Source of the DNA: Chitinophagaceae bacterium
GTDB lineage: Bacteria; Bacteroidota; Bacteroidia; Chitinophagales; UBA10324
Assembly: GCA_016717285.1 (NCBI GenBank)
Contig: JADKFU010000001.1
Coordinates: 248,001-312,000 of the forward strand
DNA length: 64,000 bases
Direction of reading: 5' to 3'
Below, piece after piece: positions 17,751 to 26,739 of the stretch. Positions within the stretch are counted from its first letter, which is position 1, and every line of letters starts with the position of its first letter. Made by a program: the position numbers and the translations under genes. Under the pieces are notes generated by a model. It saw nothing but the letters and a program-made list of their open reading frames with translations. It did no database searches and was not told the origin of the DNA.

Positions 17751-18308
17751 ATGGAAAAATACATTCCCAGGTTAAGAAAACACTACGAAGAAAATGTGGT
17801 GCCTGCATTAAAAAAACAGTTTAGTTTTAAGTCGAGCATGCAAGTGCCGCGGCTAAAGAAAATTGCAATCAACCAGGGCGTTGGTGCGGCTACTGCCGAC
17901 AAGAAACTGATTGATACCTCCATATCAGAAATATCTGCTATTGCAGGACAACGTGCTGTTTCTACCAAATCAAAAAAGGATATTTCCAATTTCAAGTTGA
18001 GAGTAAACACACCCATTGGCGTGCGCGTTACGCTTCGCGGAGAACGGATGTACGAATTTCTTGACCGGTTTATATCAGTTGCTTTGCCGCGGGTTCGCGA
18101 TTTTAAAGGCGTGAATGATAAAAGTTTTGATGGCAGGGGCAATTATACGCTGGGTGTAACGGAGCACATTATTTTTCCGGAAATTGACATCGATAAAATT
18201 ACCAAGATGAATGGTATGGATATCACTTTTGTAACCAGCACCAACGACGACAACGAAGCAAAAGCATTGCTCACAGAGCTTGGTATTCCTTTCAAAAAAG
18301 ATAAATAA
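17751..18308 (+). CDS. rplE: 50S ribosomal protein uL5
   Basis: The 185-residue protein contains VPRLKKIAINQGVGAA, TLRGERMYEFLDRFISVALP and GRGNYTLGVTEHIIFPEID, the uL5 signatures. It binds 5S rRNA and the P-site tRNA. Its stop is four bases before the chosen rpsN start. Confidence 0.98.
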   Translation: MEKYIPRLRKHYEENVVPALKKQFSFKSSMQVPRLKKIAINQGVGAATADKKLIDTSISEISAIAGQRAVSTKSKKDISNFKLRVNTPIGVRVTLRGERMYEFLDRFISVALPRVRDFKGVNDKSFDGRGNYTLGVTEHIIFPEIDIDKITKMNGMDITFVTSTNDDNEAKALLTELGIPFKKDK

Positions 18309-18312
18309 GCAA

Positions 18313-18582
18313 ATGGCAAAAGAATCAGTAAAAGCAAGAGAAAGAAAGCGTGCACGCATGACAGCTAAATATGCTGAAAAGCGTAAGGCGTTGAAAGCGG
18401 CAGGTGATTATGCTGCACTGGATAAGCTCCCGAAAAATGCTTCGCCGGTCCGTATGCATAACCGTTGTCAGATTACCGGCCGTCCGAAAGGATACATTGG
18501 CCAATTTGGGATTTCAAGGATCAAGTTCCGGGAACTGGCCTTAAATGGCAAGATTCCGGGCGTAACCAAAGCTTCCTGGTAA
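18313..18582 (+). CDS. rpsN: 30S ribosomal protein uS14 (zinc-free form)
   Basis: ATG at 18313 (MAKESVKARERKRARM) gives the usual 89 residues; the frame also opens upstream inside rplE but that has no family support. The C-terminus has RCQITGRPKGYIGQFGISR and lacks the CxxC pairs, so this is the long zinc-independent form. It belongs to the spc segment. Confidence 0.96.
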   Translation: MAKESVKARERKRARMTAKYAEKRKALKAAGDYAALDKLPKNASPVRMHNRCQITGRPKGYIGQFGISRIKFRELALNGKIPGVTKASW

Positions 18583-18596
18583 GTCTTATTAAACAA

Positions 18597-18626
18597 ACTA
18601 CTCACTACTAACTACTCACAACTCAT
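18597..18626. repeat. Short ACTACTCACT-type repeats before rpsH
   Basis: The 30 bases between rpsN and rpsH carry four variants of ACTACTCAC/ACTAACTACTCAC. The reverse complement, TGAGTAGT, recurs at 49881-49914, so the same short repeat type occurs twice in the window. Confidence 0.45.
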
Positions 18627-18627
18627 A

Positions 18628-19029
18628 ATGGTAACCGATCCGATAGCTGACTACCTCACCCGCATGCGTAATGCATTGAGTGCAAATCATCGAATTGTAG
18701 AGATTCCTTCATCCAACCTGAAGAAACGTCTGACTGAAATTTTGTATGATAAAGGATACATTCTTAAATACAAGTTTGAAGACAGCGATCACGGAAGTGG
18801 TGTCATCAAAATTGCATTGAAGTATAACCAGGTTACGAAACAGCCTGCCATCCGTTCTTTGCGCAGAGTAAGTCGCCCGGGATTGAGAAGATACAAGGGT
18901 GCTGAGGAATTGCCAAAAGTGATGAATGGATTGGGTATTGCCGTTATTTCAACTTCAAAAGGGTTGATGACTGATAAAGAAGCAAAGACGCAGAAGATAG
19001 GTGGAGAAGTGCTTTGTTACATTTTCTAA
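18628..19029 (+). CDS. rpsH: 30S ribosomal protein uS8
   Basis: The 133-residue protein begins MVTDPIADYLTRMRNAL and has LRRVSRPGLRRYKGAEELP and the C-terminal GGEVLCYIF. In E. coli uS8 is the translational repressor of the spc operon; whether it does so here cannot be told from sequence alone. Confidence 0.98.
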   Translation: MVTDPIADYLTRMRNALSANHRIVEIPSSNLKKRLTEILYDKGYILKYKFEDSDHGSGVIKIALKYNQVTKQPAIRSLRRVSRPGLRRYKGAEELPKVMNGLGIAVISTSKGLMTDKEAKTQKIGGEVLCYIF

Positions 19030-19154
19030 ATAAAAGAGAGAATAGAATCAATAAGATTTTGAAACATTAGAATGGATCGTTGTTTAGAAATAAATACAAC
19101 GGATAACATTCAGAATACTTTAAAAAATTAGTTCATAACCAGAAATAATCAATC

Positions 19155-19718
19155 ATGTCACGCATAGGAAAAATGCCGGTTGCTTTGCCCAAAGGAGTTA
19201 CATTCTCTGTTTCTCCTGCCAATGAAGTAACGGTTAAAGGTCCGAAGGGGCAACTGACTCAGAAGGTGGATGCCGATATCACTTTCACTACAGAAGAAGG
19301 TCAGGTAGTCGTAAACCGGCCCACCAATCAGAAGCGTCACAAAGCGTTGCATGGTTTATACCGTGCGTTGCTGGCCAACATGATGAAAGGTGTTACTGAT
19401 GGATATGAAAAGAAACTGGAACTGGTAGGTGTCGGTTTCCGTGCTACGGTTACAGGCCAGTTGTTAGAATTGTCGGTTGGTTTTTCTCACCCGGTCATGT
19501 TTTCACTTCCCAAAGAAATTAAGGCATCAGCTGAACAACTGAAGGGTCAGAATCCGATCATCACGCTTCAAAGCTACGACAAGCAGTTACTCGGTCAGTT
19601 GGCAGCAAAGATTCGCGAAGTAAGAAAACCAGAGCCATACAAAGGCAAGGGTATTAAATACAAGGATGAGATTTTACGTCGTAAGGCTGGTAAGTCTGCA
19701 GCAACTGGAGCTAAATAA
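19155..19718 (+). CDS. rplF: 50S ribosomal protein uL6
   Basis: The 187-residue protein starts MSRIGKMPVALPKGVTF and ends in the typical RKPEPYKGKGIKYKDE block plus a short Lys/Ala tail. It has two repeated domains and lies near the factor-binding site. A 125-base gap separates it from rpsH, with no clear signal in it. Confidence 0.98.
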   Translation: MSRIGKMPVALPKGVTFSVSPANEVTVKGPKGQLTQKVDADITFTTEEGQVVVNRPTNQKRHKALHGLYRALLANMMKGVTDGYEKKLELVGVGFRATVTGQLLELSVGFSHPVMFSLPKEIKASAEQLKGQNPIITLQSYDKQLLGQLAAKIREVRKPEPYKGKGIKYKDEILRRKAGKSAATGAK

Positions 19719-19772
19719 GAAATTAAAAAATGAACTACGGCAACTTCCGTGGTCGCTGGTAAAACAAATAAA

Positions 19773-20120
19773 ATGGTTAGAAAGGAAGCAAGAAGAGAAA
19801 AGATTCGCAGAAGGATTCGTAAGAAACTTTCCGGAACAAAAGAAAGACCCCGTCTTTCTGTATATCGCAGTAACAGTGAAATCTATGTGCAGATCGTAGA
19901 TGATTCGCAGGGTCATACTTTAGCAGCAGCCTCTTCACGCGATATGAAAGACCTTAAAGGCACCAAGATTGAAAAATCAAAAGAAGTTGGTAAGGCAATA
20001 GCTTCGAAAGCAATTGAAGCCGGCATTTCCAATGTATTGTTCGATCGCGGAGGCTATCTCTATCATGGTCGTGTGAAAGCGGTGGCAGAGGGTGCCCGTG
20101 AAGGAGGATTGCAGTTTTAA
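19773..20120 (+). CDS. rplR: 50S ribosomal protein uL18
   Basis: ATG at 19773 (MVRKEARREKIRRRIRKKL) gives 115 residues, the family length. An in-frame GTG at 19749 would add eight residues without likeness to relatives. ERPRLSVYRSNSEIY and the C-terminal HGRVKAVAEGAREGGL are diagnostic. It delivers 5S rRNA with uL5. Confidence 0.95.
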   Translation: MVRKEARREKIRRRIRKKLSGTKERPRLSVYRSNSEIYVQIVDDSQGHTLAAASSRDMKDLKGTKIEKSKEVGKAIASKAIEAGISNVLFDRGGYLYHGRVKAVAEGAREGGLQF

Positions 20121-20169
20121 CAAAGAAGCGAAAGCTTACATCAGGTAACAAGAAATTAGAAATACAAAA

Positions 20170-20688
20170 ATGGCGCAAGCAAACATTCAAAGGGTAAAAG
20201 CAAGCGAACTTGATCTCAAGGACAAGGTGGTGAATATCCAACGGGTTGCGAAAGTGACCAAAGGTGGTAGAACATTCAGTTTTTCTGCGCTGGTAGTAGT
20301 TGGAGATGGCAACGGTATTGTTGGTCAGGGATTGGGAAAAGCGCGTGAAGTGCAGGAAGCAATTACCAAAGGCATTGATGATGCAAAGAAAAACCTCGTG
20401 AAGGTGCCGATTTACAAAGGGACGATTCCGCATGAGCAAATTGCAAAATTCAGCGCATCCAAAGTCTGGATCAAGCCGGCTTCACATGGAACAGGTGTAA
20501 TTGCAGGTGGTGCCATGCGTGCGGTACTGGAGAGTGCGGGAGTTACAGACGTGTTAGCCAAATCATTGGGCTCAACTAATCCTCATAATGTAGTAAAGGC
20601 AACCATAAAGGCATTATCACTGGTAAGAGATCCATTGGTTATTTCCCAAACAAGGAACATCAATTTAAACAAAGTCTTTAATGGTTAG
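20170..20688 (+). CDS. rpsE: 30S ribosomal protein uS5
   Basis: The 172-residue protein contains VVGDGNGIVGQGLGKAREV, KPASHGTGVIAGG and AVLESAGVTDVLAKSLGS, the uS5 dsRBD-like and C-terminal signatures. It is part of the decoding fidelity region. It lies between rplR and rpmD. Confidence 0.98.
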   Translation: MAQANIQRVKASELDLKDKVVNIQRVAKVTKGGRTFSFSALVVVGDGNGIVGQGLGKAREVQEAITKGIDDAKKNLVKVPIYKGTIPHEQIAKFSASKVWIKPASHGTGVIAGGAMRAVLESAGVTDVLAKSLGSTNPHNVVKATIKALSLVRDPLVISQTRNINLNKVFNG

Positions 20689-20774
20689 TTTGCCCGGAGA
20701 TTTTTCCGGAAAAAATTGAGCGGCTGAACTGTGGAGTAGACTACTCATCAAATCACCCAACTGAAACAATAACA

Positions 20775-20954
20775 ATGGCAAAAATCAAAATCATCCAGGT
20801 AAAAAGTGCAATCGACCGGCCGGAGCGTCAGAAGAGAACGATTGTAGCGTTGGGTATCCGCAAACTGAATGTTCCGGTGGTTAAGGAAGACTCCGTCCAG
20901 ATTCAGGGAATGCTGACGAAGGTGAAACATTTAGTGACTATTGAAAAAATCTAA
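20775..20954 (+). CDS. rpmD: 50S ribosomal protein uL30
   Basis: The short ORF encodes 59 residues, beginning MAKIKIIQVKSAIDRPERQK and including TIVALGIRKLNVPVV and GMLTKVKHLVTIEKI, a full-length uL30. The stop is two bases before the rplO ATG. Confidence 0.96.
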   Translation: MAKIKIIQVKSAIDRPERQKRTIVALGIRKLNVPVVKEDSVQIQGMLTKVKHLVTIEKI

Positions 20955-20956
20955 GT

Positions 20957-21403
20957 ATGAATCTCAGTAATCTTAAACCAGCCAAAGGGTCGGTAAAAAA
21001 AGTTAAGCGTATTGGTCGCGGGCAGGGCAGTGGTCATGGTGGAACTTCTACGCGTGGTAACAAAGGTGCCGGCTCAAGAAGTGGCAACAAGAGCAAAAGA
21101 GGCTTCGAAGGAGGTCAGATGCCATTACAACGCCGGTTGCCAAAGTTTGGATTTAAAAATCCTTTTCGCAAAGAGTTTGAAGTAATTAATCTGGGTCGCT
21201 TGCAGGAATATGTAGACAAGTATAATCTCACAGCAATCACCCATGAAATATTGCTGGAACATGGAATCATTACCAAAAAAGACAAGGTGAAGATTCTTGG
21301 AACCGGCGAATTAAAGGCAAAGCTCGATGTAAAAGTAAATGCGGTTAGCGAAGCGGCTAAGAAAGCCATTGAAGCTACCGGTGGTACAGTTAACCTTGTT
21401 TAA
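20957..21403 (+). CDS. rplO: 50S ribosomal protein uL15
   Basis: The 148-residue protein has the Gly/Arg-rich N-terminus RIGRGQGSGHGGTSTRGNKG and the core QMPLQRRLPKFGFKNPFRKE. It is a late-assembly protein of the 50S subunit. It ends nine bases before secY. Confidence 0.98.
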   Translation: MNLSNLKPAKGSVKKVKRIGRGQGSGHGGTSTRGNKGAGSRSGNKSKRGFEGGQMPLQRRLPKFGFKNPFRKEFEVINLGRLQEYVDKYNLTAITHEILLEHGIITKKDKVKILGTGELKAKLDVKVNAVSEAAKKAIEATGGTVNLV

Positions 21404-21411
21404 TCAGGTAC

Positions 21412-22749
21412 ATGAAACGTTTCATTCAGACCATACAGAATATTTGGAAAATTGAAGACCTGCGTCAAAGAATACTTTATACGCTCGGTCTTATTTTCGT
21501 TTACAGAGTAGGTTCATACATTGTACTTCCCGGTGTTGATCCTGCTCAGCTTGCATCCGTTACTTCTCAAGGTGCCAAAGGTATTTTTGGGTTGCTCGAT
21601 ATTTTCGCCGGTGGCGCATTTTCGCGGGCATCCATTTTCGCTTTGGGTATCATGCCGTACATCTCAGCATCCATCGTGATGCAATTGGTCACTTTGGCCG
21701 TCCCTACTTTTCAGAAAATGCAGAAAGAGGGCGAAAGCGGACGTCGGAAAATCAATAATATTACCCGTTGGCTGACTGTAGCTATTACTGCTGCCCAGGC
21801 ATCCGGATATGTAGTTTACCTGAAGAGCGGAATAGGTGCCAATGTAGTGAGTGGTGTTAATCCCGGTTTGTTCTGGTTTTCATCTTTGGTGATACTTACT
21901 GCAGGTACCATCTTTATTATGTGGATGGGTGAAAAAATTACTGACCGTGGCATTGGAAATGGTATTTCGTTATTAATCATGATCGGAATTATTGCTCGTT
22001 TGCCATTTGCTTTCCTTGCAGAATTCGATAGCCGCCTGAATGAAGGTGGAGGTTTAGTCTCTTTTCTTCTGGAACTTGCCTTGTTGTTGGCTGTAATTGT
22101 AGTGGTGATACTGCTGGTGCAGGGAACACGAAAAATTCCTGTTCAATATGCCAAGCGCGTTGTTGGGAATAAGCAATACGGAGGAGTAAGACAGTATATT
22201 CCTTTGAAGGTGAATGCTGCCGGTGTAATGCCTATCATCTTTGCTCAGGCATTGATGTTTATTCCTGCAACAGTTGCACAGTTTTTTCCTGATTCGGCAG
22301 CAATGCAGGGCGCCACTTCCTTTACTGATCCTGGTTCTTTCTGGTATAACCTGGTGGACTTGTTGTTGATTGTGATTTTTACCTATTTCTACACTGCCAT
22401 TATTGTGAATCCGGTTCAAATGGCTGATGATATGAAGCGAAATGGTGGCTTTATTCCCGGTGTAAAACCTGGCAAACAGACCGCCAATTTCATTGATACA
22501 GTAATGTCAAGAATCACATTGCCAGGTGCTTTGTTCCTTGCTTTTGTAGCTATCATGCCCTCATTCGCAAGAGCATTTGGTGTAAACAGCCAGTGGGCAA
22601 ATTTTTACGGAGGCACTTCATTGCTCATTATGGTGGGTGTTATTCTGGATACACTTCAACAAATTGAAAGTCATTTGCTGATGCGTCATTACGACGGACT
22701 GATGAAATCGGGACGAATTAAAGGCAGGACAACAGCAGTAAGTGCTTAG
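21412..22749 (+). CDS. secY: Protein translocase subunit SecY
   Basis: The 445-residue protein has ten predicted membrane segments. It contains the plug/TM2 region (GGAFSRASIFALGIMPYISA), WMGEKITDRGIGNGISL in the middle and NPVQMADDMKRNGGFIPGVK near TM8. It forms the inner-membrane channel with SecE and SecG, which are not in this window. All T9SS cargo seen here would first cross through this channel. Confidence 0.98.
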   Translation: MKRFIQTIQNIWKIEDLRQRILYTLGLIFVYRVGSYIVLPGVDPAQLASVTSQGAKGIFGLLDIFAGGAFSRASIFALGIMPYISASIVMQLVTLAVPTFQKMQKEGESGRRKINNITRWLTVAITAAQASGYVVYLKSGIGANVVSGVNPGLFWFSSLVILTAGTIFIMWMGEKITDRGIGNGISLLIMIGIIARLPFAFLAEFDSRLNEGGGLVSFLLELALLLAVIVVVILLVQGTRKIPVQYAKRVVGNKQYGGVRQYIPLKVNAAGVMPIIFAQALMFIPATVAQFFPDSAAMQGATSFTDPGSFWYNLVDLLLIVIFTYFYTAIIVNPVQMADDMKRNGGFIPGVKPGKQTANFIDTVMSRITLPGALFLAFVAIMPSFARAFGVNSQWANFYGGTSLLIMVGVILDTLQQIESHLLMRHYDGLMKSGRIKGRTTAVSA

Positions 22750-22756
22750 ATAAGGA

Positions 22757-23536
22757 ATGATTTATTACAAGACACCGGAAGAGATTGAGCGCATCCGACA
22801 AAGTTCTTTGCTTGTTTCAAGAACTTTAGCTGAAGTGGCAAAGCACATTAAGCCTGGAACGACAACGATCAGTCTTGATAAATTGGCTGATCAGTTTATC
22901 AGGGATCATGGTGGAATTCCTGCTTTCCTGGGTTACCGAGGTTTTCCGAATTCAGCCTGTATTTCAGTAAATGAAGCAGTGGTTCATGGAATTCCCGGTG
23001 AAACGGTGCTGAAGGAAGGTGATATTGTTTCTGTCGATTTGGGAGTGGTGTTGGATGGATTCTACGGTGACAGTGCTTATACTTTCCCGGTAGGTGAAAT
23101 AAGTGAAGCAAAGCAAAGATTGCTCAATATTACCAGACAATCTTTGGAAATGGGAATACAGCAAGCATGGATTGGTAAAAGAATCGGAGATATTGCTGCA
23201 ACAATTCAGGAGTTTGTTGAAAAGAATGGCTATTCAGTGGTTAGAGAGTTGGTTGGTCATGGTGTTGGCAAGAAGTTGCACGAAGATCCGGAAGTGCCAA
23301 ATTATGGAAGACGCGGTTCTGGTGCCAAACTGCAGGAAGGTTTGGTGATAGCAATTGAACCAATGGTGAACATGGGCAAGAAGAATGTGATGCAGTCCAA
23401 TGATGGTTGGACAATTTTTACGGAAGATCATAAACCGTCGGCGCATTTTGAACATACAATAGCCATTTCTAAAGACGGACCCGTAAAGCTTACCACTTTT
23501 GAGTTCATTGAAGAGGTTTCAAGTGTTGCTGTTTAA
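22757..23536 (+). CDS. map: Type I methionine aminopeptidase
   Basis: The 259-residue M24A enzyme shows the five metal ligands in VSVDLGVVLDGFYGDSAY (two Asp), GHGVGKKLHEDPEVPNYG (His), VIAIEPM (Glu) and HFEHTIAIS (Glu). It removes initiator Met from new proteins. Its place between secY and infA, without adk, is a common Bacteroidota arrangement. Confidence 0.97.
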   Translation: MIYYKTPEEIERIRQSSLLVSRTLAEVAKHIKPGTTTISLDKLADQFIRDHGGIPAFLGYRGFPNSACISVNEAVVHGIPGETVLKEGDIVSVDLGVVLDGFYGDSAYTFPVGEISEAKQRLLNITRQSLEMGIQQAWIGKRIGDIAATIQEFVEKNGYSVVRELVGHGVGKKLHEDPEVPNYGRRGSGAKLQEGLVIAIEPMVNMGKKNVMQSNDGWTIFTEDHKPSAHFEHTIAISKDGPVKLTTFEFIEEVSSVAV

Positions 23537-23632
23537 GTGGAGTTTCAGCGTGAAAGAAATCAAAAGAAGGTAATTCGATGAAAGGTTAAAAAATTGACGA
23601 ATTAAAGCGATATTTGCACCCTCAAATTTTGA

Positions 23633-23851
23633 ATGGCTAAACAAGATCTTATTAAACAGGACGGCACGATCACGGAATCGTTATCAAATGCCATGTTTCG
23701 CGTCCGCCTTGAAAATGGCCACGAGATTATTGCAACTATTTCAGGAAAAATGCGCATGCACTACATCCGCATTTTGCCAGGTGATAAAGTGACAGTTGAA
23801 ATGTCGCCATACGATTTGACAAGAGGGAGAATTACCTACCGGTTTAAGTAG
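23633..23851 (+). CDS. infA: Translation initiation factor IF-1
   Basis: The 72-residue OB-fold protein contains LSNAMFRVRLENGHEIIATI, GKMRMHYIRILPGDKV and YDLTRGRITYRFK, the full IF-1 pattern. It blocks the A site during initiation. A weak GATATTTG box at 23609-23616 might be an internal promoter. Confidence 0.98.
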   Translation: MAKQDLIKQDGTITESLSNAMFRVRLENGHEIIATISGKMRMHYIRILPGDKVTVEMSPYDLTRGRITYRFK

Positions 23852-23907
23852 GATAGATTTAGCGGAAAGAACACAATTTAATTTCAGGAAAGCATAAAAA
23901 ATAACCG

Positions 23908-24024
23908 ATGAAAGTCAGAGCATCCATTAAAAGAAGAAGCGCGGATTGTAAAATTGTGCGCAGGAAAGGTAAACTGTATGTGATTAACAAGAAAAACCCA
24001 CGCTACAAACAGCGCCAGGGATAA
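23908..24024 (+). CDS. rpmJ: 50S ribosomal protein bL36 (zinc-free form)
   Basis: The 38-residue protein starts MKVRASIKRRSADCKIVRRK and ends in NPRYKQRQG. Of the four zinc ligands of the classical form only Cys14 remains; positions 11, 27 and 33 are replaced. It is therefore the C-minus type, which is normal in Bacteroidota. It lies between infA and rpsM. Confidence 0.96.
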   Translation: MKVRASIKRRSADCKIVRRKGKLYVINKKNPRYKQRQG

Positions 24025-24095
24025 GCTGTTTTTCACAATACGAAATGAGACCGGCAATAATTAAACGAAACAAACTTCAAGATTAATAATACAAC

Positions 24096-24479
24096 ATGGC
24101 GAGAATTTCTGGTGTTGATTTACCAAAGAATAAACAGGGATATGTAGGCCTTGCCTACCTTTTTGGCATTGGCCAGTCGGCTGCGAAAAAGATTCTGCTG
24201 GAAGCAGGAGTAGACATTGCCAAAAAGGTAAAGGACTGGGACGACAATGAGTTGAACTCTATCCGTACGATTATTAACAACGATTGGAAGGTGGAAGGTG
24301 CTTTACGTTCTGAAGTGCAGTTGAACATCAAACGTTTAATGGATATTGGCTGCTATCGTGGCATCCGCCATCGTAAAGGATTACCTACAAGAGGTCAACG
24401 CACGAGAACCAATTCCAGAACAAGAAAGGGTAAACGTAAAACAGTGGCTGGCAAGAAGAAAACACCGGCTAAGAAATAG
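24096..24479 (+). CDS. rpsM: 30S ribosomal protein uS13
   Basis: The 127-residue protein starts MARISGVDLPKNKQGYVGL and contains YRGIRHRKGLPTRGQRTRTN, the conserved C-terminal rRNA-contacting arm, followed by a Lys-rich tail. It opens the alpha segment and contacts tRNA in the P site. Confidence 0.98.
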   Translation: MARISGVDLPKNKQGYVGLAYLFGIGQSAAKKILLEAGVDIAKKVKDWDDNELNSIRTIINNDWKVEGALRSEVQLNIKRLMDIGCYRGIRHRKGLPTRGQRTRTNSRTRKGKRKTVAGKKKTPAKK

Positions 24480-24538
24480 AAGGAGTTGCGTAATACAGAA
24501 TTTACAACGCGCATAAATCAGTAAAAGAATTAACCACA

Positions 24539-24928
24539 ATGGCTGAAACAAAGAAGACCACCAAGAAACGCAGTATTAAGGCAGAACCGGAAGGACATGT
24601 GCATATCCAGGCTAGCTTTAACAATATCATTATCACATTCACCAACAAGACGGGACAAGTAATTTCATGGTCGTCGGCAGGTAAGATTGGTTTTAAGGGG
24701 TCTAAAAAGAATACCCCTTACGCTGCTCAGCTTGCAGCTCAGGATGCGGCAAAGGTTGCACATGATTCGGGTATGCGCAAAGTGGAAGTGTTTGTAAAGG
24801 GTCCGGGCTCAGGTCGTGAGTCAGCGATACGTTCTATTTCTTCATCAGGCATTGATGTTACTTTAATCAGGGACATTACGCCATTGCCACACAACGGTTG
24901 CAGACCGGCAAAGAAAAGGAGAGTTTAG
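24539..24928 (+). CDS. rpsK: 30S ribosomal protein uS11
   Basis: The 129-residue protein has HIQASFNNIIITFTNKTGQV, GSGRESAIRSI and the signature end TPLPHNGCRPAKKRRV. It forms the 30S platform. It is followed by rpsD after 64 bases. Confidence 0.98.
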   Translation: MAETKKTTKKRSIKAEPEGHVHIQASFNNIIITFTNKTGQVISWSSAGKIGFKGSKKNTPYAAQLAAQDAAKVAHDSGMRKVEVFVKGPGSGRESAIRSISSSGIDVTLIRDITPLPHNGCRPAKKRRV

Positions 24929-24992
24929 AGATTGCAACTTTTATTTCATACCATTCCAGTTAACAAGATATCACACACCATACAAAAGTAAC

Positions 24993-25598
24993 ATGGCAAG
25001 ATTCACCGGTTCAAAAGCTAAAGTAAACAGGAGATTTGGAGAACCTATCATGGGTTATACCAAGTCATTGGAAAAGAAAAGTTATCCGCCCGGCATGCAC
25101 GGTCAGTCGCGTAAGAAGAAACAATCTTCAGAGTACGCTACGCAATTGAAGGAGAAGCAAAAGGCGAAAATGACGTATGGTTTGCTCGAACGTCAGTTTG
25201 CCCGTTTTTATTCAGAGGCTGTTCGAAAAAAAGGTGTAACGGGTGAAAACTTGTTAAAATTACTGGAAGCTCGTCTCGACAATACTGTATTCCGTCTTGG
25301 TGTAGCGCCAACGCGTCGTGCAGCCCGTCAATTGGTGGCGCATAAGCATATCACAGTTAATGGAAGAGTTGCGGGGATTCCATCATTGGTACTACGGGTA
25401 GGTGATGTAATCAGCATCAAGGAAAAATCAAAAGGTTTGCCTGCCATCACACAAGCACTTGGAAATCGTGAATCAAAATATCCATGGCTTGAATGGAACA
25501 GCGACACGATGAAAGGCATTTTTCTGGCGATGCCTGAAAAAGATCAGATACCGGAAAATATCCACGAACAATTGATTGTGGAATTGTATTCTAAGTAG
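24993..25598 (+). CDS. rpsD: 30S ribosomal protein uS4
   Basis: The 201-residue protein has an N-terminal domain without the zinc cysteines, the RPS4 motif LLEARLDNTVFRLGVAPTRR, and the S4 RNA-binding domain AARQLVAHKHITVNG. It starts 16S rRNA folding and in E. coli represses the alpha operon. It precedes rpoA. Confidence 0.98.
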   Translation: MARFTGSKAKVNRRFGEPIMGYTKSLEKKSYPPGMHGQSRKKKQSSEYATQLKEKQKAKMTYGLLERQFARFYSEAVRKKGVTGENLLKLLEARLDNTVFRLGVAPTRRAARQLVAHKHITVNGRVAGIPSLVLRVGDVISIKEKSKGLPAITQALGNRESKYPWLEWNSDTMKGIFLAMPEKDQIPENIHEQLIVELYSK

Positions 25599-25671
25599 AA
25601 TAGTGAATGCTCAATCACTTTTCAGCTTGAAGCGAAAATTTTAAATTTTAAACTTAAACTCAAAACAAATA

Positions 25672-26664
25672 ATGGCCTTACTCACTTTTCAAAAGCCTGA
25701 CAAGATCGTTCTTCAAAAAGCAACTGATTTTGAAGGTTTATTTGAATTCCGTCCGTTGGAACCCGGCTTTGGTGTTACCATCGGAAATGCTTTGCGGAGA
25801 GTGCTTCTTTCTTCGCTGGAAGGATATGCCATCACCGCAGTTCGCATCAGTGGCGTGGATCATGAATTTTCAACTATTAAAGGTGTGATTGAAGATGTTA
25901 CCGAGATTATTCTCAACATCAAACAAATCAGGCTCAAGAAAACAACCGAAGAAGATCTGCAACAGGAAAAAATTCTTATTTCCATAAAAAACAAGGATGA
26001 TTTCCGCGCTGGTGATATTGAAAAAGCTTCTTCTAATTTCAGAATCATGAATCCGGATCTGGTGATCTGCAGAATGGAACGCAGTGTGAAGCTCGACATG
26101 GAGATCATCGTTCAGAAAGGACGTGGTTACGTGCCTGCTGAAGAGAATGAAGTGAAGGATGCACCTATCGGAACTATTGCAACTGATGCTATTTTCACAC
26201 CTATTAAGAATGTGAAATATGCAGTAGAAAATACCCGTGTGGAACAGAAGACTGATTATGAGAAGCTGATCATGGAAATTACTACTGACGGCACTATTCA
26301 TCCTGAAGAAGCCATTAAGGAAGCTGCGCGTATTCTGATTCAACACCTGATGTTGATTTCAGATGAGAACATCACATTCGACAGTAAGGAAAAGAAAGAA
26401 GATGATGTGGTTGATGAGCACATCCTGCACATGCGCAAATTGCTCAAGACTCCACTGGAAGATCTTGACTTATCTGTTCGTGCTTACAATTGTCTGAAGG
26501 CTGCCAAGATCAGTTCGCTTTCTGAATTGGTGAAGTATGATACGAATGAACTTTTGAAGTTCCGCAACTTCGGACGCAAATCATTGATGGAAATTGAAGC
26601 GTTAATTAATGAGAAGGGACTTCATTTTGGAATGGACCTTTCGAAGTTTAAGCTGGAAGATTGA
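25672..26664 (+). CDS. rpoA: RNA polymerase alpha subunit
   Basis: The 330-residue protein has the assembly domain (FEFRPLEPGFGVTIGNALRR, ISGVDHEFSTIKGV) and, after an acidic linker near 235-245, the C-terminal helix-hairpin-helix domain with VRAYNCLKAAKISSLSELV and FRNFGRKSLMEIEALI. It is the scaffold of RNA polymerase and its CTD contacts activators and UP elements. Confidence 0.98.
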   Translation: MALLTFQKPDKIVLQKATDFEGLFEFRPLEPGFGVTIGNALRRVLLSSLEGYAITAVRISGVDHEFSTIKGVIEDVTEIILNIKQIRLKKTTEEDLQQEKILISIKNKDDFRAGDIEKASSNFRIMNPDLVICRMERSVKLDMEIIVQKGRGYVPAEENEVKDAPIGTIATDAIFTPIKNVKYAVENTRVEQKTDYEKLIMEITTDGTIHPEEAIKEAARILIQHLMLISDENITFDSKEKKEDDVVDEHILHMRKLLKTPLEDLDLSVRAYNCLKAAKISSLSELVKYDTNELLKFRNFGRKSLMEIEALINEKGLHFGMDLSKFKLED

Positions 26665-26739
26665 ATCAAGAATAAATACTGACAAGATCCGCCCGCTTTT
26701 TTGTAGTAAGCTGATTTTACAGGAATACCTAATAATCCC

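Noticed and set aside
22054..22419. Antisense ORF of 121 residues in secY
   Set aside because: Shadow of a conserved gene, with biased Asn/Gln/His-rich composition and no domain.
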